Below are positions 55,022-63,800 of a DNA stretch of 64,000 nt, one piece after another. Position 1 is the stretch's first letter, and each line of letters begins with the position of its first letter. The notes beneath the pieces were generated by a model. That model did not search any database. It was not told the DNA's origin and was given only the letters and a program-made list of their open reading frames with translations. The stretch lies in assembly GCF_014199255.1 (NCBI RefSeq), contig NZ_JACIJF010000001.1, forward strand, positions 558,001 through 622,000, written 5' to 3'. The DNA is from Sphingomonas xinjiangensis (lineage in GTDB: Bacteria; Pseudomonadota; Alphaproteobacteria; Sphingomonadales; Sphingomonadaceae). The position numbers were made by a program, and so were the translations under genes.

Positions 55022-55996
55022 ATGGCGCAAAAGATCGGATCACTCTACGCCAGCTTGGACCTGGAGAGTGCCAACTTCCTAAACGGACTTAAGAACGCAA
55101 CCCGCGCAACTGACCGTGCAGCTACCAGCATCGACAAAGCGATGTTGAAGGTCAGCACGGCAGTTAAGGGCTTCGTCGCTGTCTGGGCTGCGAACAACGC
55201 CATTCAGGGCGCTCAGAAGCTCATGGAGTTGGCCGACGCAGGCAAGAAGCTGGAAGGTCAGCTTCGCCTCGCAACTGACGGCTTTGGTTCATACGGACAG
55301 GCGCAGAAGGACGTTCAGCGTATCGCGGCTGAGACCCGCGCCGACCTCAACGAGACTGGCATGCTCTACGCGAAGAACTCGCGCGGCGTGAAGGAACTCG
55401 GAGGAAGCCAGCAGCAAGCGGCGCTCATGACCGAGAACTTCAACAAGGCTCTCAAGGTAGGCAACGCCAAGACGCAGGAGAGCGCGTCGGCCATGCTTGC
55501 GTGGGGTCAGGCGATGAACTCCGGCAAGATGGAAGGCGAAGACTACAACTCCATCATCGACGCATCCCCTCCGCTCATTGAGGCGCTTGCTCGCGCACTC
55601 GGCAAGCCAATTGGCGAAATGAAGAAGCTGGTGGAGGAAGGCAAAGTCACTGGTCAGGTGATGATGGATGCACTGACCAAGCCGGAATACACCCAGAAGC
55701 TCATTGACGACTTCCAGAAGGTCCCGAAAACCTGGGAAGAGACCGTAACCCTCATCGAGAACCAAGCACAGACGCTCGTCACCGCGTTTGATCGCGGTAG
55801 CGGCCTGAGCAACGCAATCGTGGACCTCTTCCAGTCGGGTGTCGATGGCGCGACCGACATGGGACGCAGCCGAGAACAAGGGCATCGAAATGCGTGCCGA
55901 ATTCGAAGCCACGGCACAGACCATCCGAGACGGCTTCGAAGCTCTGGAAGATGCTTTCGAGCCTCTACGGCTGGCCGCCTCCGCTATGTTCGGTGA
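55022..55996 (+). CDS. Tail tape measure protein, N-terminal part (frame broken)
   Basis: The first about 278 residues are tape-measure-like: KIGSLYASLDLESANFLNGLK, VAVWAANNAIQGAQKL, TRADLNETGMLYAKNSRG, MEGEDYNSIIDASPPLIEALARALG and PKTWEETVTLIENQ (the usual tape measure motif). After about 55855 this frame becomes Arg/His-rich and ends at 55996, while the true sequence continues in the next frame at TWDAAENKG. One extra base near 55856-55860 would explain it. It may be a mutation, a sequencing error or, less likely, programmed. Confidence 0.8.
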   Translation: MAQKIGSLYASLDLESANFLNGLKNATRATDRAATSIDKAMLKVSTAVKGFVAVWAANNAIQGAQKLMELADAGKKLEGQLRLATDGFGSYGQAQKDVQRIAAETRADLNETGMLYAKNSRGVKELGGSQQQAALMTENFNKALKVGNAKTQESASAMLAWGQAMNSGKMEGEDYNSIIDASPPLIEALARALGKPIGEMKKLVEEGKVTGQVMMDALTKPEYTQKLIDDFQKVPKTWEETVTLIENQAQTLVTAFDRGSGLSNAIVDLFQSGVDGATDMGRSREQGHRNACRIRSHGTDHPRRLRSSGRCFRASTAGRLRYVR

Positions 55997-57629
55997 CATT
56001 CGCATGGAGGCGATGAACACGCGAGATTACGTCGCGAGCCTGTTCAAGACCATCGACCAGCTGCGAAACGCACCAGCCGACTTCTCGATGATGATCCACG
56101 ATAAAATCCAGAAGGAGACGGGCGTGAACATGCCGAAAGGCTGGTTCGTGGGCGAGAACCACCAGCGTTCGGACATCGCCGGTAACTGGACGCGCAACTA
56201 TGATCGCGTCGTCAATCAGCGCAAGGGCGACAAGTCCAATCGCCAGTTCGCCGACCAGTTTCCCAACCTCGTTTACAAGCCGAAGCCGGGCGGCAACATG
56301 ATGGATTGGTGGAATGGCACTGGTGCTTACGCGCCAAAGCCCAAGACAACCCCTCGCCCACCGACGAACGACAAGAAGAGTGGCGGTCGCAAGGGCGGTG
56401 GTCATCGTGGTCCATCGGCAGAGCAGCTGGCCCGTAAGGCAGAGCGCGAAGCCACTGAGCAGCGCCGTGACGCTCTCAGCTACGCCAACGATCTTGGCCG
56501 CGCTGAAGGCGACCTCCTCGACGCACGTTCCAAGCTCACCATGGTCACGGAGGACCGCTACACTGCCGAGCGCAAGCAGCTAGACCTCGAATTCGAGGAG
56601 CGCGCCCGCAACCTCAAGGAAGAAGGTCCCGAGGGTAGCAAGCGTTTCAGCGAGGAGCAGTTCGACAAACTCGCGGGTCTCGACGCTGAACTCAAGGTAG
56701 CGCGCCAAGCCGAAATCAACCTGCGTGAAAACCAGGAGATTGCGGATCAGCGCCAAAAGCTGGCCGCGGCGTCCCTCCAGAACGCAATCGACCTAGCTTC
56801 CTCGGAAGGCGACCTTGCCCGCACGACCAAGGATCGTCGCGCCGCGCAGCTTCGCATTCTCGACCTCTCGTTCCAGCAGGAGAAGTTGGCGCTGGACGCG
56901 ATTGTCGCCAGCAGCACCAGCACCGACGCGGAAAAGCAGATCGCGCAGGCGCGCCTTGCGATCCTGAATAAGCTCAAGGCCGGTGAAACCAAGAAGGTCG
57001 AGCAGAACACGCTCTCTCCAGGTCAGGCTTGGCTTGATGCGATCCCCAAGACCGCTGGCGAAATCAACGAGAACATGGAGCAGATCGCCGTTGACGGCCT
57101 GGACAGCCTCAAGGGTGGATTGCTCGAAGCGATCAAGGGCGTCGGCTCTCTGGGTGATGCCTTCGGTGCGATGACGGGTAAGGTCATCGACGGCCTGCTC
57201 GACATCGCTCTCCAGCAGATGCTCATCAAGCCGCTGGGCTCGCTTCTGTTCGGCGGCACCGAAGGCGGCGGCGGTGGCCTGTTCGGTTCGCTCGTCGGCG
57301 GATTGACCAAGCTCGTTGGCGGTGGCGCTGCCCCGCTGGGCGGCAAGGCCAACGGTGGCATGGGCAATGCTGGTCGATGGCTCGTCGGTGAGCATGGTCC
57401 GGAAGTTGTGGACGTTGGTGGCCCGTTCAACGTGGTGCCCAACAGCAAGCTCAACGGAGTGCGCGGCAATGGCGCTCCAAGCATCAACGTCAGCTTTGGT
57501 AGCATCACCAGCAACGACCCTGATGCCGTGAAGGCAATGGCGCATCAGGCGATTGCGGAAGCCGCTCCTATGCTCGTGAAGCAGGCCAGCGATCACACGA
57601 TGGGAAGGCTCCAGCGCCCTCGCATGTAA
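55839..57629 (+). CDS. Tail tape measure protein, C-terminal part (frame broken)
   Basis: A 596-residue frame, of which the first seven residues are out of register. It continues WDAAENKGIEMRAEFEATAQ, a long Glu/Lys/Arg helical region (about 185-400), a hydrophobic Gly-rich part (ALQQMLIKPLGSLLFGGTEG) and the typical end GRWLVGEHGPEVVDVGG. Joined with the N-terminal part the protein would have about 868 residues. The GTG at 55839 is only the frame's nominal start; there is no ribosome site. Confidence 0.82.
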   Translation: MSMARPTWDAAENKGIEMRAEFEATAQTIRDGFEALEDAFEPLRLAASAMFGDIRMEAMNTRDYVASLFKTIDQLRNAPADFSMMIHDKIQKETGVNMPKGWFVGENHQRSDIAGNWTRNYDRVVNQRKGDKSNRQFADQFPNLVYKPKPGGNMMDWWNGTGAYAPKPKTTPRPPTNDKKSGGRKGGGHRGPSAEQLARKAEREATEQRRDALSYANDLGRAEGDLLDARSKLTMVTEDRYTAERKQLDLEFEERARNLKEEGPEGSKRFSEEQFDKLAGLDAELKVARQAEINLRENQEIADQRQKLAAASLQNAIDLASSEGDLARTTKDRRAAQLRILDLSFQQEKLALDAIVASSTSTDAEKQIAQARLAILNKLKAGETKKVEQNTLSPGQAWLDAIPKTAGEINENMEQIAVDGLDSLKGGLLEAIKGVGSLGDAFGAMTGKVIDGLLDIALQQMLIKPLGSLLFGGTEGGGGGLFGSLVGGLTKLVGGGAAPLGGKANGGMGNAGRWLVGEHGPEVVDVGGPFNVVPNSKLNGVRGNGAPSINVSFGSITSNDPDAVKAMAHQAIAEAAPMLVKQASDHTMGRLQRPRM

Positions 57630-57682
57630 CTTGGTCATTCGTCGCGGCTTACCATACGCTCGCGTCGCACATTTCACGCAAA

Positions 57683-57715
57683 CGCCAGCACTCCTCCTTA
57701 AGAGAAGTGCTGGCG
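57683..57715. terminator. Terminator after the tape measure gene
   Basis: CGCCAGCACT and AGTGCTGGCG form a perfect 10-bp stem with a 13-nt loop between the convergent tape measure and cargo genes. Confidence 0.65.
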
Positions 57716-57753
57716 CAAAACGCAATCAGCGTGAGAACTGACCCGTTCCGATC

Positions 57754-58290
57754 TTAGCGTGGCGGCGTAGCCGTTCCGGTCGTGCTGCCGCTCGATGAGC
57801 TAGTAGAACCTGAGCCGGACGAACCCATTGTGCCTGCACCGCTGTTTCCCATGCTGCCGGAGCTGCCGGTTCCCATCGAGCCGGATGTCCCCATGTTCAT
57901 CGGATCCGAGGCGCCAGTGCTCATCGAACCGGTTCCGGTTCCCGACGTGGAGCCGGTGGTGCCAGAGTTCATCGTGTCCGGCATGCCGGGGGTTGTAGAT
58001 GTCGAGCTGCTGCTCGTGCCTGCCCCGGTAGTTCCAGTTGAGCCGTTTGCATGCGATCCGGACGTCCCGCCGCCATGCTGGCTCTGGTTGCGGTTCTGAG
58101 CCTTCGTGCGCCGATTATTGCGCTCGGCGGAAGTGCCGCGCTGGGCACCGGTTGCGGTGCTATCCTGTTGGTTGGCTGAACTCTGGCCGCTGCTGGTCGT
58201 TCCGGGAGTCGTCGTGCCGCCGGTCGATTGAGCAACTGCCGCCGCCGGAAGCAGTAAGGCGCCCGCAATGATTAGTGGAAGCTTACGCAT
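57754..58290 (-). CDS. Secreted Ser/Thr/Gly-rich low-complexity protein (antisense cargo)
   Basis: A 178-residue product: signal peptide (MRKLPLIIAGALLLPAAAVAQ), a Gln/Asn/Arg segment (NNRRTKAQNRNQSQHGGG) and a long Ser/Thr/Gly/Met repeat-like tail (GSMGTGSSGSMGNSGAGTMG). AAGGAATT precedes the ATG 58290. It lies antisense inside the tail module and is not a virion-type protein. Such low-complexity exported proteins occur in sphingomonad genomes; here phage carriage suggests a lysogenic-conversion gene. Function unknown. Confidence 0.7.
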   Translation of the reverse strand: MRKLPLIIAGALLLPAAAVAQSTGGTTTPGTTSSGQSSANQQDSTATGAQRGTSAERNNRRTKAQNRNQSQHGGGTSGSHANGSTGTTGAGTSSSSTSTTPGMPDTMNSGTTGSTSGTGTGSMSTGASDPMNMGTSGSMGTGSSGSMGNSGAGTMGSSGSGSTSSSSGSTTGTATPPR

Positions 58291-58452
58291 GTTAATTCCT
58301 TTGGATGCGAGGTGCATCGTCCGTCATCAACGTCGTGAAACCAGCATGTGTCCGAGGCAAGCTGCTATGAGATGAAATAAACATTGGGAAATAACTTCGC
58401 CGGATACGGTGCAATCGGAGCGCTGATCGCAATCTGAGCCGGGACATACTGC

Positions 58453-58459
58453 TAAGTAT
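58453..58459 (+). promoter_or_regulatory. TAAGTA late motif, copy 8
   Basis: TAAGTAT, first base 10 nt before ATG 58463, after the antisense cargo gene. No Shine-Dalgarno. Confidence 0.5.
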
Positions 58460-58462
58460 GCG

Positions 58463-59065
58463 ATGGCCACATATCCGCTATCGTTTCCCAGCAAAGCGCC
58501 CGCACGCGAGAAGCTGCAACTCAACTATCGTCAGACCGCGATGGAGAGCCCTCACACGGGGGCTTTCCAGGCGACCAACACTGCGGCGCAGTGGAACCTA
58601 GAAGTCACCTGGGGCCGCATGACGCAGGCCGAGGCGCAGATCGTCGCCGCCTGGATCAACAGCCTCAAGGGTCAGGTTGGCACCTTCCGCTATTCGCCCC
58701 GCATCAACATCGGTGTTCCCGTTACCGGCGTGACGCTTGCCCAACCGGCCTACGCCTACGGTGACGTCTGCCGAATGGGTGGCTGGGCCGCTGGTGCAGA
58801 AACACGCCTCCGCGTCGGCCAGTTCTTCAACCTAGGCGACCAGCTGCTTCAGATCACGGCAGTAGCGGCAATCGCGGACGGCAATGGACACGCGCTCGTC
58901 GAGTTCTCCCCGATGCTCCGCAAGGACTTCGCAGCGGGCACGGAGGCCAACTTCACTAAACCAACCGGCGTCTTCCGTCTCATCTCAGCGGAGAGCCCAG
59001 CACCCACTCTGGATACGGATCGAGCGCCTGAGTTCCCGACCCTCCAGGCCAAGGAGGCAATCTAA
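58463..59065 (+). CDS. Phage distal tail protein (DUF2460-position)
   Basis: A 200-residue protein after the tape measure: YPLSFPSKAPAREKLQLNYRQ, WNLEVTWGRMTQAEAQIVAAWINSLKGQ and FRYSPRINIGVPVTG. The position matches distal tail/DUF2460 proteins of alphaproteobacterial phages and gene transfer agents; the family call is by context. The last base pair of its stop is shared with the next ATG. Confidence 0.7.
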   Translation: MATYPLSFPSKAPAREKLQLNYRQTAMESPHTGAFQATNTAAQWNLEVTWGRMTQAEAQIVAAWINSLKGQVGTFRYSPRINIGVPVTGVTLAQPAYAYGDVCRMGGWAAGAETRLRVGQFFNLGDQLLQITAVAAIADGNGHALVEFSPMLRKDFAAGTEANFTKPTGVFRLISAESPAPTLDTDRAPEFPTLQAKEAI

Positions 59066-59739
59066 TGCGCTACGGCACAAACACTGAAATTCTGAACGCC
59101 CTTGAAGCGGCAGGCATCACCACGGCCATCCTCGGCAGCTTGGAATTTAAGAGCGAAACCGTGAACGTGTGGACCGGCGCTCACCCGCTGACCATTTCCG
59201 GTAGCGCGGACACGAGCCTAGACGGCAAGACCTTCGACCCGCTTGTTCATGGCGTCGTGTTGAACATCGGCGACAATGCCTACTCCATGTCTGGTTCTGA
59301 GGCATTGAAGATCGCGCTTGCGATCCCAAGCGCACCAAGTGAGGCAATCGCCGCTGCTTCGGTTTACCCAGAAGAATACCAGGGCCGCAACGCTACCCTG
59401 TGGCGTGCCCTCATGATCGCACCGCCAGGGGTTGGCACGCCTCCTACTTGGGTTTTCCGCCGCATCCGCTCTGGCGCGATGGACACTGTCGAAATCAGCA
59501 ACGACGGTCAGGCGCATACCTTCACGCTCAGCATCGAAGGTCATGCCTCGCTGATCAGCAACGCGACAAACTCAACCTACATGGACCAGAAGCGTTTCGA
59601 CGCAGCCGACACCAGCCAAGACTATGTAGCGGCCTGTGCTAACGGCGATCCTGCACCTAGCAAGAGCAAGTCGAGCGGCTTGGCTCGTGCGGGCGAAATC
59701 ATCCAGCAGAACCAGTCGCAGGACTTCCGCTTCAACTAA
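59065..59739 (+). CDS. Phage tail protein (DUF2163-position)
   Basis: A 224-residue protein with VNVWTGAHPLTISG, TFDPLVHGVVLNIGDNAYSMSG, NATLWRALMIAPPG and DQKRFDAADTSQDYVAACANGD. The last segment, Y-x-D-Q-x-R-F near the C-terminus with a Cys, resembles the end of DUF2163/BR0599-type baseplate proteins. One-base overlap with the upstream gene. Its 3' end overlaps an antisense cargo gene by 8 nt. Confidence 0.72.
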   Translation: MRYGTNTEILNALEAAGITTAILGSLEFKSETVNVWTGAHPLTISGSADTSLDGKTFDPLVHGVVLNIGDNAYSMSGSEALKIALAIPSAPSEAIAAASVYPEEYQGRNATLWRALMIAPPGVGTPPTWVFRRIRSGAMDTVEISNDGQAHTFTLSIEGHASLISNATNSTYMDQKRFDAADTSQDYVAACANGDPAPSKSKSSGLARAGEIIQQNQSQDFRFN

Positions 59740-60328
59740 GGACCTTGAAGATCGCGACGACTACCTGAAGGAACGGGACGAAGTGCCCCTTCAACGGATC
59801 ATCGTTTCGAACATACCCGTCGCCCAACTCCATCGCGATCTTCGGCTCCAGGTTCGCACACAGTGGGTTGGATGGCGAAGGCTTGCGAACTCGGGTTGCG
59901 TAGGCACGGTCTTGCTTCAGGTCGATAGTGACTGAATACCTAGCGCACTCTGCGTTGTCGTTCACATAAGACACGCCAGCCGGCGAAAACTCCGCGTCGA
60001 ACCAATTGAGATCAGGTGCGTGAAAATACTTGTCGTTGGCGCTGACCGATGCCTCGACGCATTGCCGTGTCTCTTGCCTACATTCGATCTTCACCAGCCC
60101 TGGCGTCAACTGGTCGCCACCATCGCTTCTGAGCCACCGACCGCTTGCAATCACAGTGTCTCGTAGCTTGAAGATCGTCTTCATGGCGGATGGCTGAGCG
60201 CCCTCTGCATTATTGAGAACCGCGAACTCGCGCGTGAACTCCAGCAGTATCACCGCGATGAAAAACGCGACCTTCCACCAATTGCGCCGATTACCCGGCT
60301 GTAGCTCAGACTTTGTAGCTTCGCCCAT
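59732..60328 (-). CDS. Membrane-anchored protein of unknown function (antisense cargo)
   Basis: A 198-residue protein with one N-terminal transmembrane helix (about 18-38, WWKVAFFIAVILLEFTREF), then a presumably periplasmic domain holding four Cys (IECRQETRQC, NAECARYS, NPLCANLE). It ends with a hydrophobic FLQVVVAIFKVL. Topology suggests a type II membrane protein with disulfides. No family recognised. It lies antisense between two tail genes, so a superinfection-exclusion role is possible but unproved. Confidence 0.6.
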   Translation of the reverse strand: MGEATKSELQPGNRRNWWKVAFFIAVILLEFTREFAVLNNAEGAQPSAMKTIFKLRDTVIASGRWLRSDGGDQLTPGLVKIECRQETRQCVEASVSANDKYFHAPDLNWFDAEFSPAGVSYVNDNAECARYSVTIDLKQDRAYATRVRKPSPSNPLCANLEPKIAMELGDGYVRNDDPLKGHFVPFLQVVVAIFKVLS

Positions 60329-60405
60329 GACAAGCCCCCTGCGCTTGCCTCATGGCTTGCAGCATCGACGTTTGTCTATCCCTCTCGTCATCAGGCTCGC
60401 GATGC

Positions 60406-60413
60406 TAAGTAAT
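60406..60413 (+). promoter_or_regulatory. TAAGTA late motif, copy 9
   Basis: TAAGTAAT, first base 10 nt before ATG 60416, after an antisense cargo gene. An ATG at 60412 within the motif is out of frame with it. Confidence 0.5.
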
Positions 60414-60415
60414 GG

Positions 60416-60880
60416 ATGTTCACGACATCCGCACTTAGCCGCGCTCCAGATTGGGAAGAGCGCCTTTCCGTCTACCTAGACCGAGTTCGTGACGAGCCCT
60501 TCAAGTGGGGCTCTCACGACTGCGCTCTGTTCGCCGCTGGTGCGGTCAAAGCGATGACCGGCACCGATCCGGCCGCAGACTTCCGAGACACCTACACGAA
60601 CCGCACTGGGGCTGCCGCTGCTCTTCAGGAGCATGGCGCGGGCACGCTCCTCAAGACCGTCACCAGCTGGCTAGGCGAGCCCAAGCATCCGGCATTCGCC
60701 CAGCGCGGCGATGTCGTGATCAAGGACCGCAACACCCTCGGTGTCTGCGTCGGCCTCCACTCCTGGTTCGTCGGTGAAGAGCACGGCGCTCAGGGGCTAG
60801 TCGCCCTCCCCACCGCCAACTGCACCAAGGCATTCACGCTGCCTTACGCGGTCGCGGCCTCCAGCGAGGAGGGCCGCTAA
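60416..60880 (+). CDS. DUF6950/NlpC-P60-like phage tail peptidase protein
   Basis: A 154-residue protein. KWGSHDCALFAAGAVKAMTG contains the putative nucleophilic Cys; RGDVVIKDRNTLGVCVGLHSWFV supplies a possible His region. In gene order it is where NlpC/P60 cell-wall peptidases sit in related tails, before the tip protein. A role in local peptidoglycan opening during injection is inferred. The stop overlaps the next ATG by one base. Confidence 0.75.
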   Translation: MFTTSALSRAPDWEERLSVYLDRVRDEPFKWGSHDCALFAAGAVKAMTGTDPAADFRDTYTNRTGAAAALQEHGAGTLLKTVTSWLGEPKHPAFAQRGDVVIKDRNTLGVCVGLHSWFVGEEHGAQGLVALPTANCTKAFTLPYAVAASSEEGR

Positions 60881-63800
60881 TGTCGAAGATCGTCAAGACA
60901 GTAGCGGTTGTCGCACTCGCAGTCGCTGTCGTCGTCTTTGCTCCGCAGATCGCGGGTGTTCTCGCTTCTGTCGCTGGTTCGCTTGGTGCGACTGTCACAG
61001 CGGCGGCACTTACAAGCTCCATCATCGGCATGGGCTTGACCCTTGCGCTGACTGCAACGGCTTCCTTGTTCCGCAAAGCGCCAAGCATGTCGCAGTCTTT
61101 GGTGGACAGGCTCAACACCAGCGTTGTTCCAACTGCGCCACGTAAGATCGTCTTCGGCACCACTGCCGGTGGTCAGGACGTTCGCTTCTTCGAAGGCGAA
61201 CTCGATCTCCCTTCGACCAAGAAGGACGGCTACGTCCAGGTCATCGCGCTTGCGTCTCACAAGATCAGCGCGTTCAAGCAGTTCTACGTCGAGAACGACC
61301 TGGTTTGGTCGAACGGTAGCTGGCTCAAGCACCGGGACGGCTTCTCGCCTTCCAATCCGCTTCGCATCGTCACTGAAGGCACGCGCAGCAACGGCTTCTC
61401 CGTCGGGTCGGGCCGCTACTGGACTGCGAGCGCCAGCTTCACCGGCTGCGCCTACTACGTGCCAACCTGGAAGCTAGACGAGGAAGTCTGGGAAAGCGGC
61501 ATTCCGCAGCGCCTCACGGCGATTGTCGATGGTTGCCCGGTCTATGATCCTCGCCGCGACAGCACGCGCGGTGGTGCGGGCTCGCATCGTTACGGCGATC
61601 AGAACACCTACACCTTCAACGAAGGTGCAACGCAGATCGGGCGCAACCCTGCCCTCGCGCTGCTCACCTACCTCATCGGCTGGAAGATCAACGGCAAGCT
61701 CGTGTGGGGCATGGGCATCCCTGCTCACCGCATCGACCTCGATAACTTCCGCACCTACGCAAACCTCTGCGAAGAGCGCGTTGCTACTGAGGCCGGTGGA
61801 ACCGTTCAGCGTTACACGGCTGACGGCATCTACAGCACCAGCGATCCGCACGACACGGTAATCAACGCCCTGACCGCTGCGATGGGCTCCTGCAAGCTCA
61901 CGGATCGAGGCGGCAATTACTGCCTCGTCGGCGGCTACGACGATACCGCAGGCCCCAAGGTCGTGTTCACCGCTGACGACCTCGTTGCTCCAGCGAACGG
62001 CGCAAGCCCCTACATCTGGAACCCGGCCCCCGCGTCTCGAGAACGCTACAACATCGTTCGCGGGCGTTTCGCCAATCCCAACGAACTCTACCAGCTGACC
62101 GATTGGGGCGACCCTATCGAGCAGCCTGCACTCGCAGACGGCATCCCTCGCACGATGACGCTGGACCTTGGCGCGGTATCGCGCGCCGAGACCTGTCAGC
62201 GCATCGCCAAGCAGTTCCTACTTCGCGAATACCTCTGCCCAGGCATGTTCTCGGCCACGTTCGGCCCTAAGGCCTTCGCAGTAGAAGTCGGCTCCGTCAT
62301 CACCTTGTCGCTGCCTGCCGAGGGTTGGAACAGCAAACTGTTCCGGGTCATGGAGCAGGCCGAAACGCACGACCTCTTCTTCCAGATGACGCTCCGCGAA
62401 GAAGACCCGGCAATCTACGCCTGGGATCGCGAAGAGAAGCCCCTACCCACCAGCATTCGCCCACAGGGCTACGACGCAAAGGCGACCATCACCCCGGAAG
62501 GCCTGGCTCTAACCAGCGCCAGCTACGCAGGTGCCAACGGCATCAACATCTCCGAAGTCCACGTCTCGTGGACGCCGGAGGCAAGTGGCCGTGTCAGCGG
62601 CATTCAGATCCAGAGCCGTCCGGCCGGATCGGAAGGCTGGACTGAACAGGCCGCTATCTTCGATCCCAAGGCTGGTAGCTTCACGTTCACGTCGAACGCT
62701 CCGGGCATCACCGTTGAGGTGCGCGCTCGCTATCGCATGATCAGCGGCGTCTACTCACCATGGGTTCTGGCGAACGTCGCAACCGCTCCTGTTCAGATCA
62801 ACTACGGCGACGTTGAAGACGCCCCCAAGGACCTGCACGAGCTTGATCCTGTGCAGGGCGGCAAGCTCGACGGCATCCAGCCTGGGGCAACTGTCGGCGG
62901 CACGATTGGCGTAGACATTAAGAACCCAGACGGTTCGACGTGGAAGCCAAGTGAAGTATCGCTCGACATCACGCCGCCAGCGATCCCAACCGGCCTAACT
63001 GTAACGTCCAAGCTGACCGATGCAGGCGTGACCCTAACTGCGACCTGGAACGCTCCAGCGGATGCGGACCTTGCAGGCTACAATCTCGCCATCGCGGAGA
63101 ACGATGGCAACTTCATCGACTTCACCGTTGGTTCGCCACGCTTCGAGCGGACGGCGCTACCACGCGGAAGTAAGTTCTCGCTCAAGGTCAGCGCCTTCGA
63201 CAAGATGGGCAATCCTTCGCCTTACAGCGCGGTTGTCGATCACGTTACCGCCAAGGACGATGTTCCTCCCGCGATTCCGACCGGCATCAACATCGAAGCC
63301 GCGTTCGAGACCGTCTTCATCCGGTGGATCAATGCCGCTGACACCGATCTGGCATTCGTCAAGGTGTATGAGGGCACAACCAACGCACGAGCTAACGCCA
63401 CTAAGGTCGCGGAAGTAAGCGTTCGAGCAGGCGGCACGTCCACCTATACACGCTCAAACCTCACCCCTGGCACCTACTATTACTGGCTAAGGTCGGTCGA
63501 CACTTCTGGAAATGACAGCGCGGACACTGCGGTAGCAACCGTCACCACGGCTGGCCTGACCAATACCGACCTGACTCCCGGCCTAGAAATCCCCGGCAGC
63601 GGTCCAACTCTACCAGCTGCCGCAAGCTACGCCGGTTCTCAGTTCTACAACACAACGGAAGGCAAGCTCTACCGCAAGGTCAACGGCGCTTGGACCGCAA
63701 CAGTCGATGGCTTCGACATCAAGAACAACTCCGTTCAAGCTGAGAAGATCGCGGCCAAGCTAGGTGGCGGCAACCTGCTCCGCAACACCATGATGGACAA

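Noticed and set aside
57782..58099. Rightward Val/Pro/Glu-rich frame opposite the Ser/Thr/Gly-rich gene
   Set aside because: It is the antisense of the low-complexity repeat; the leftward frame has a signal peptide and ribosome site.
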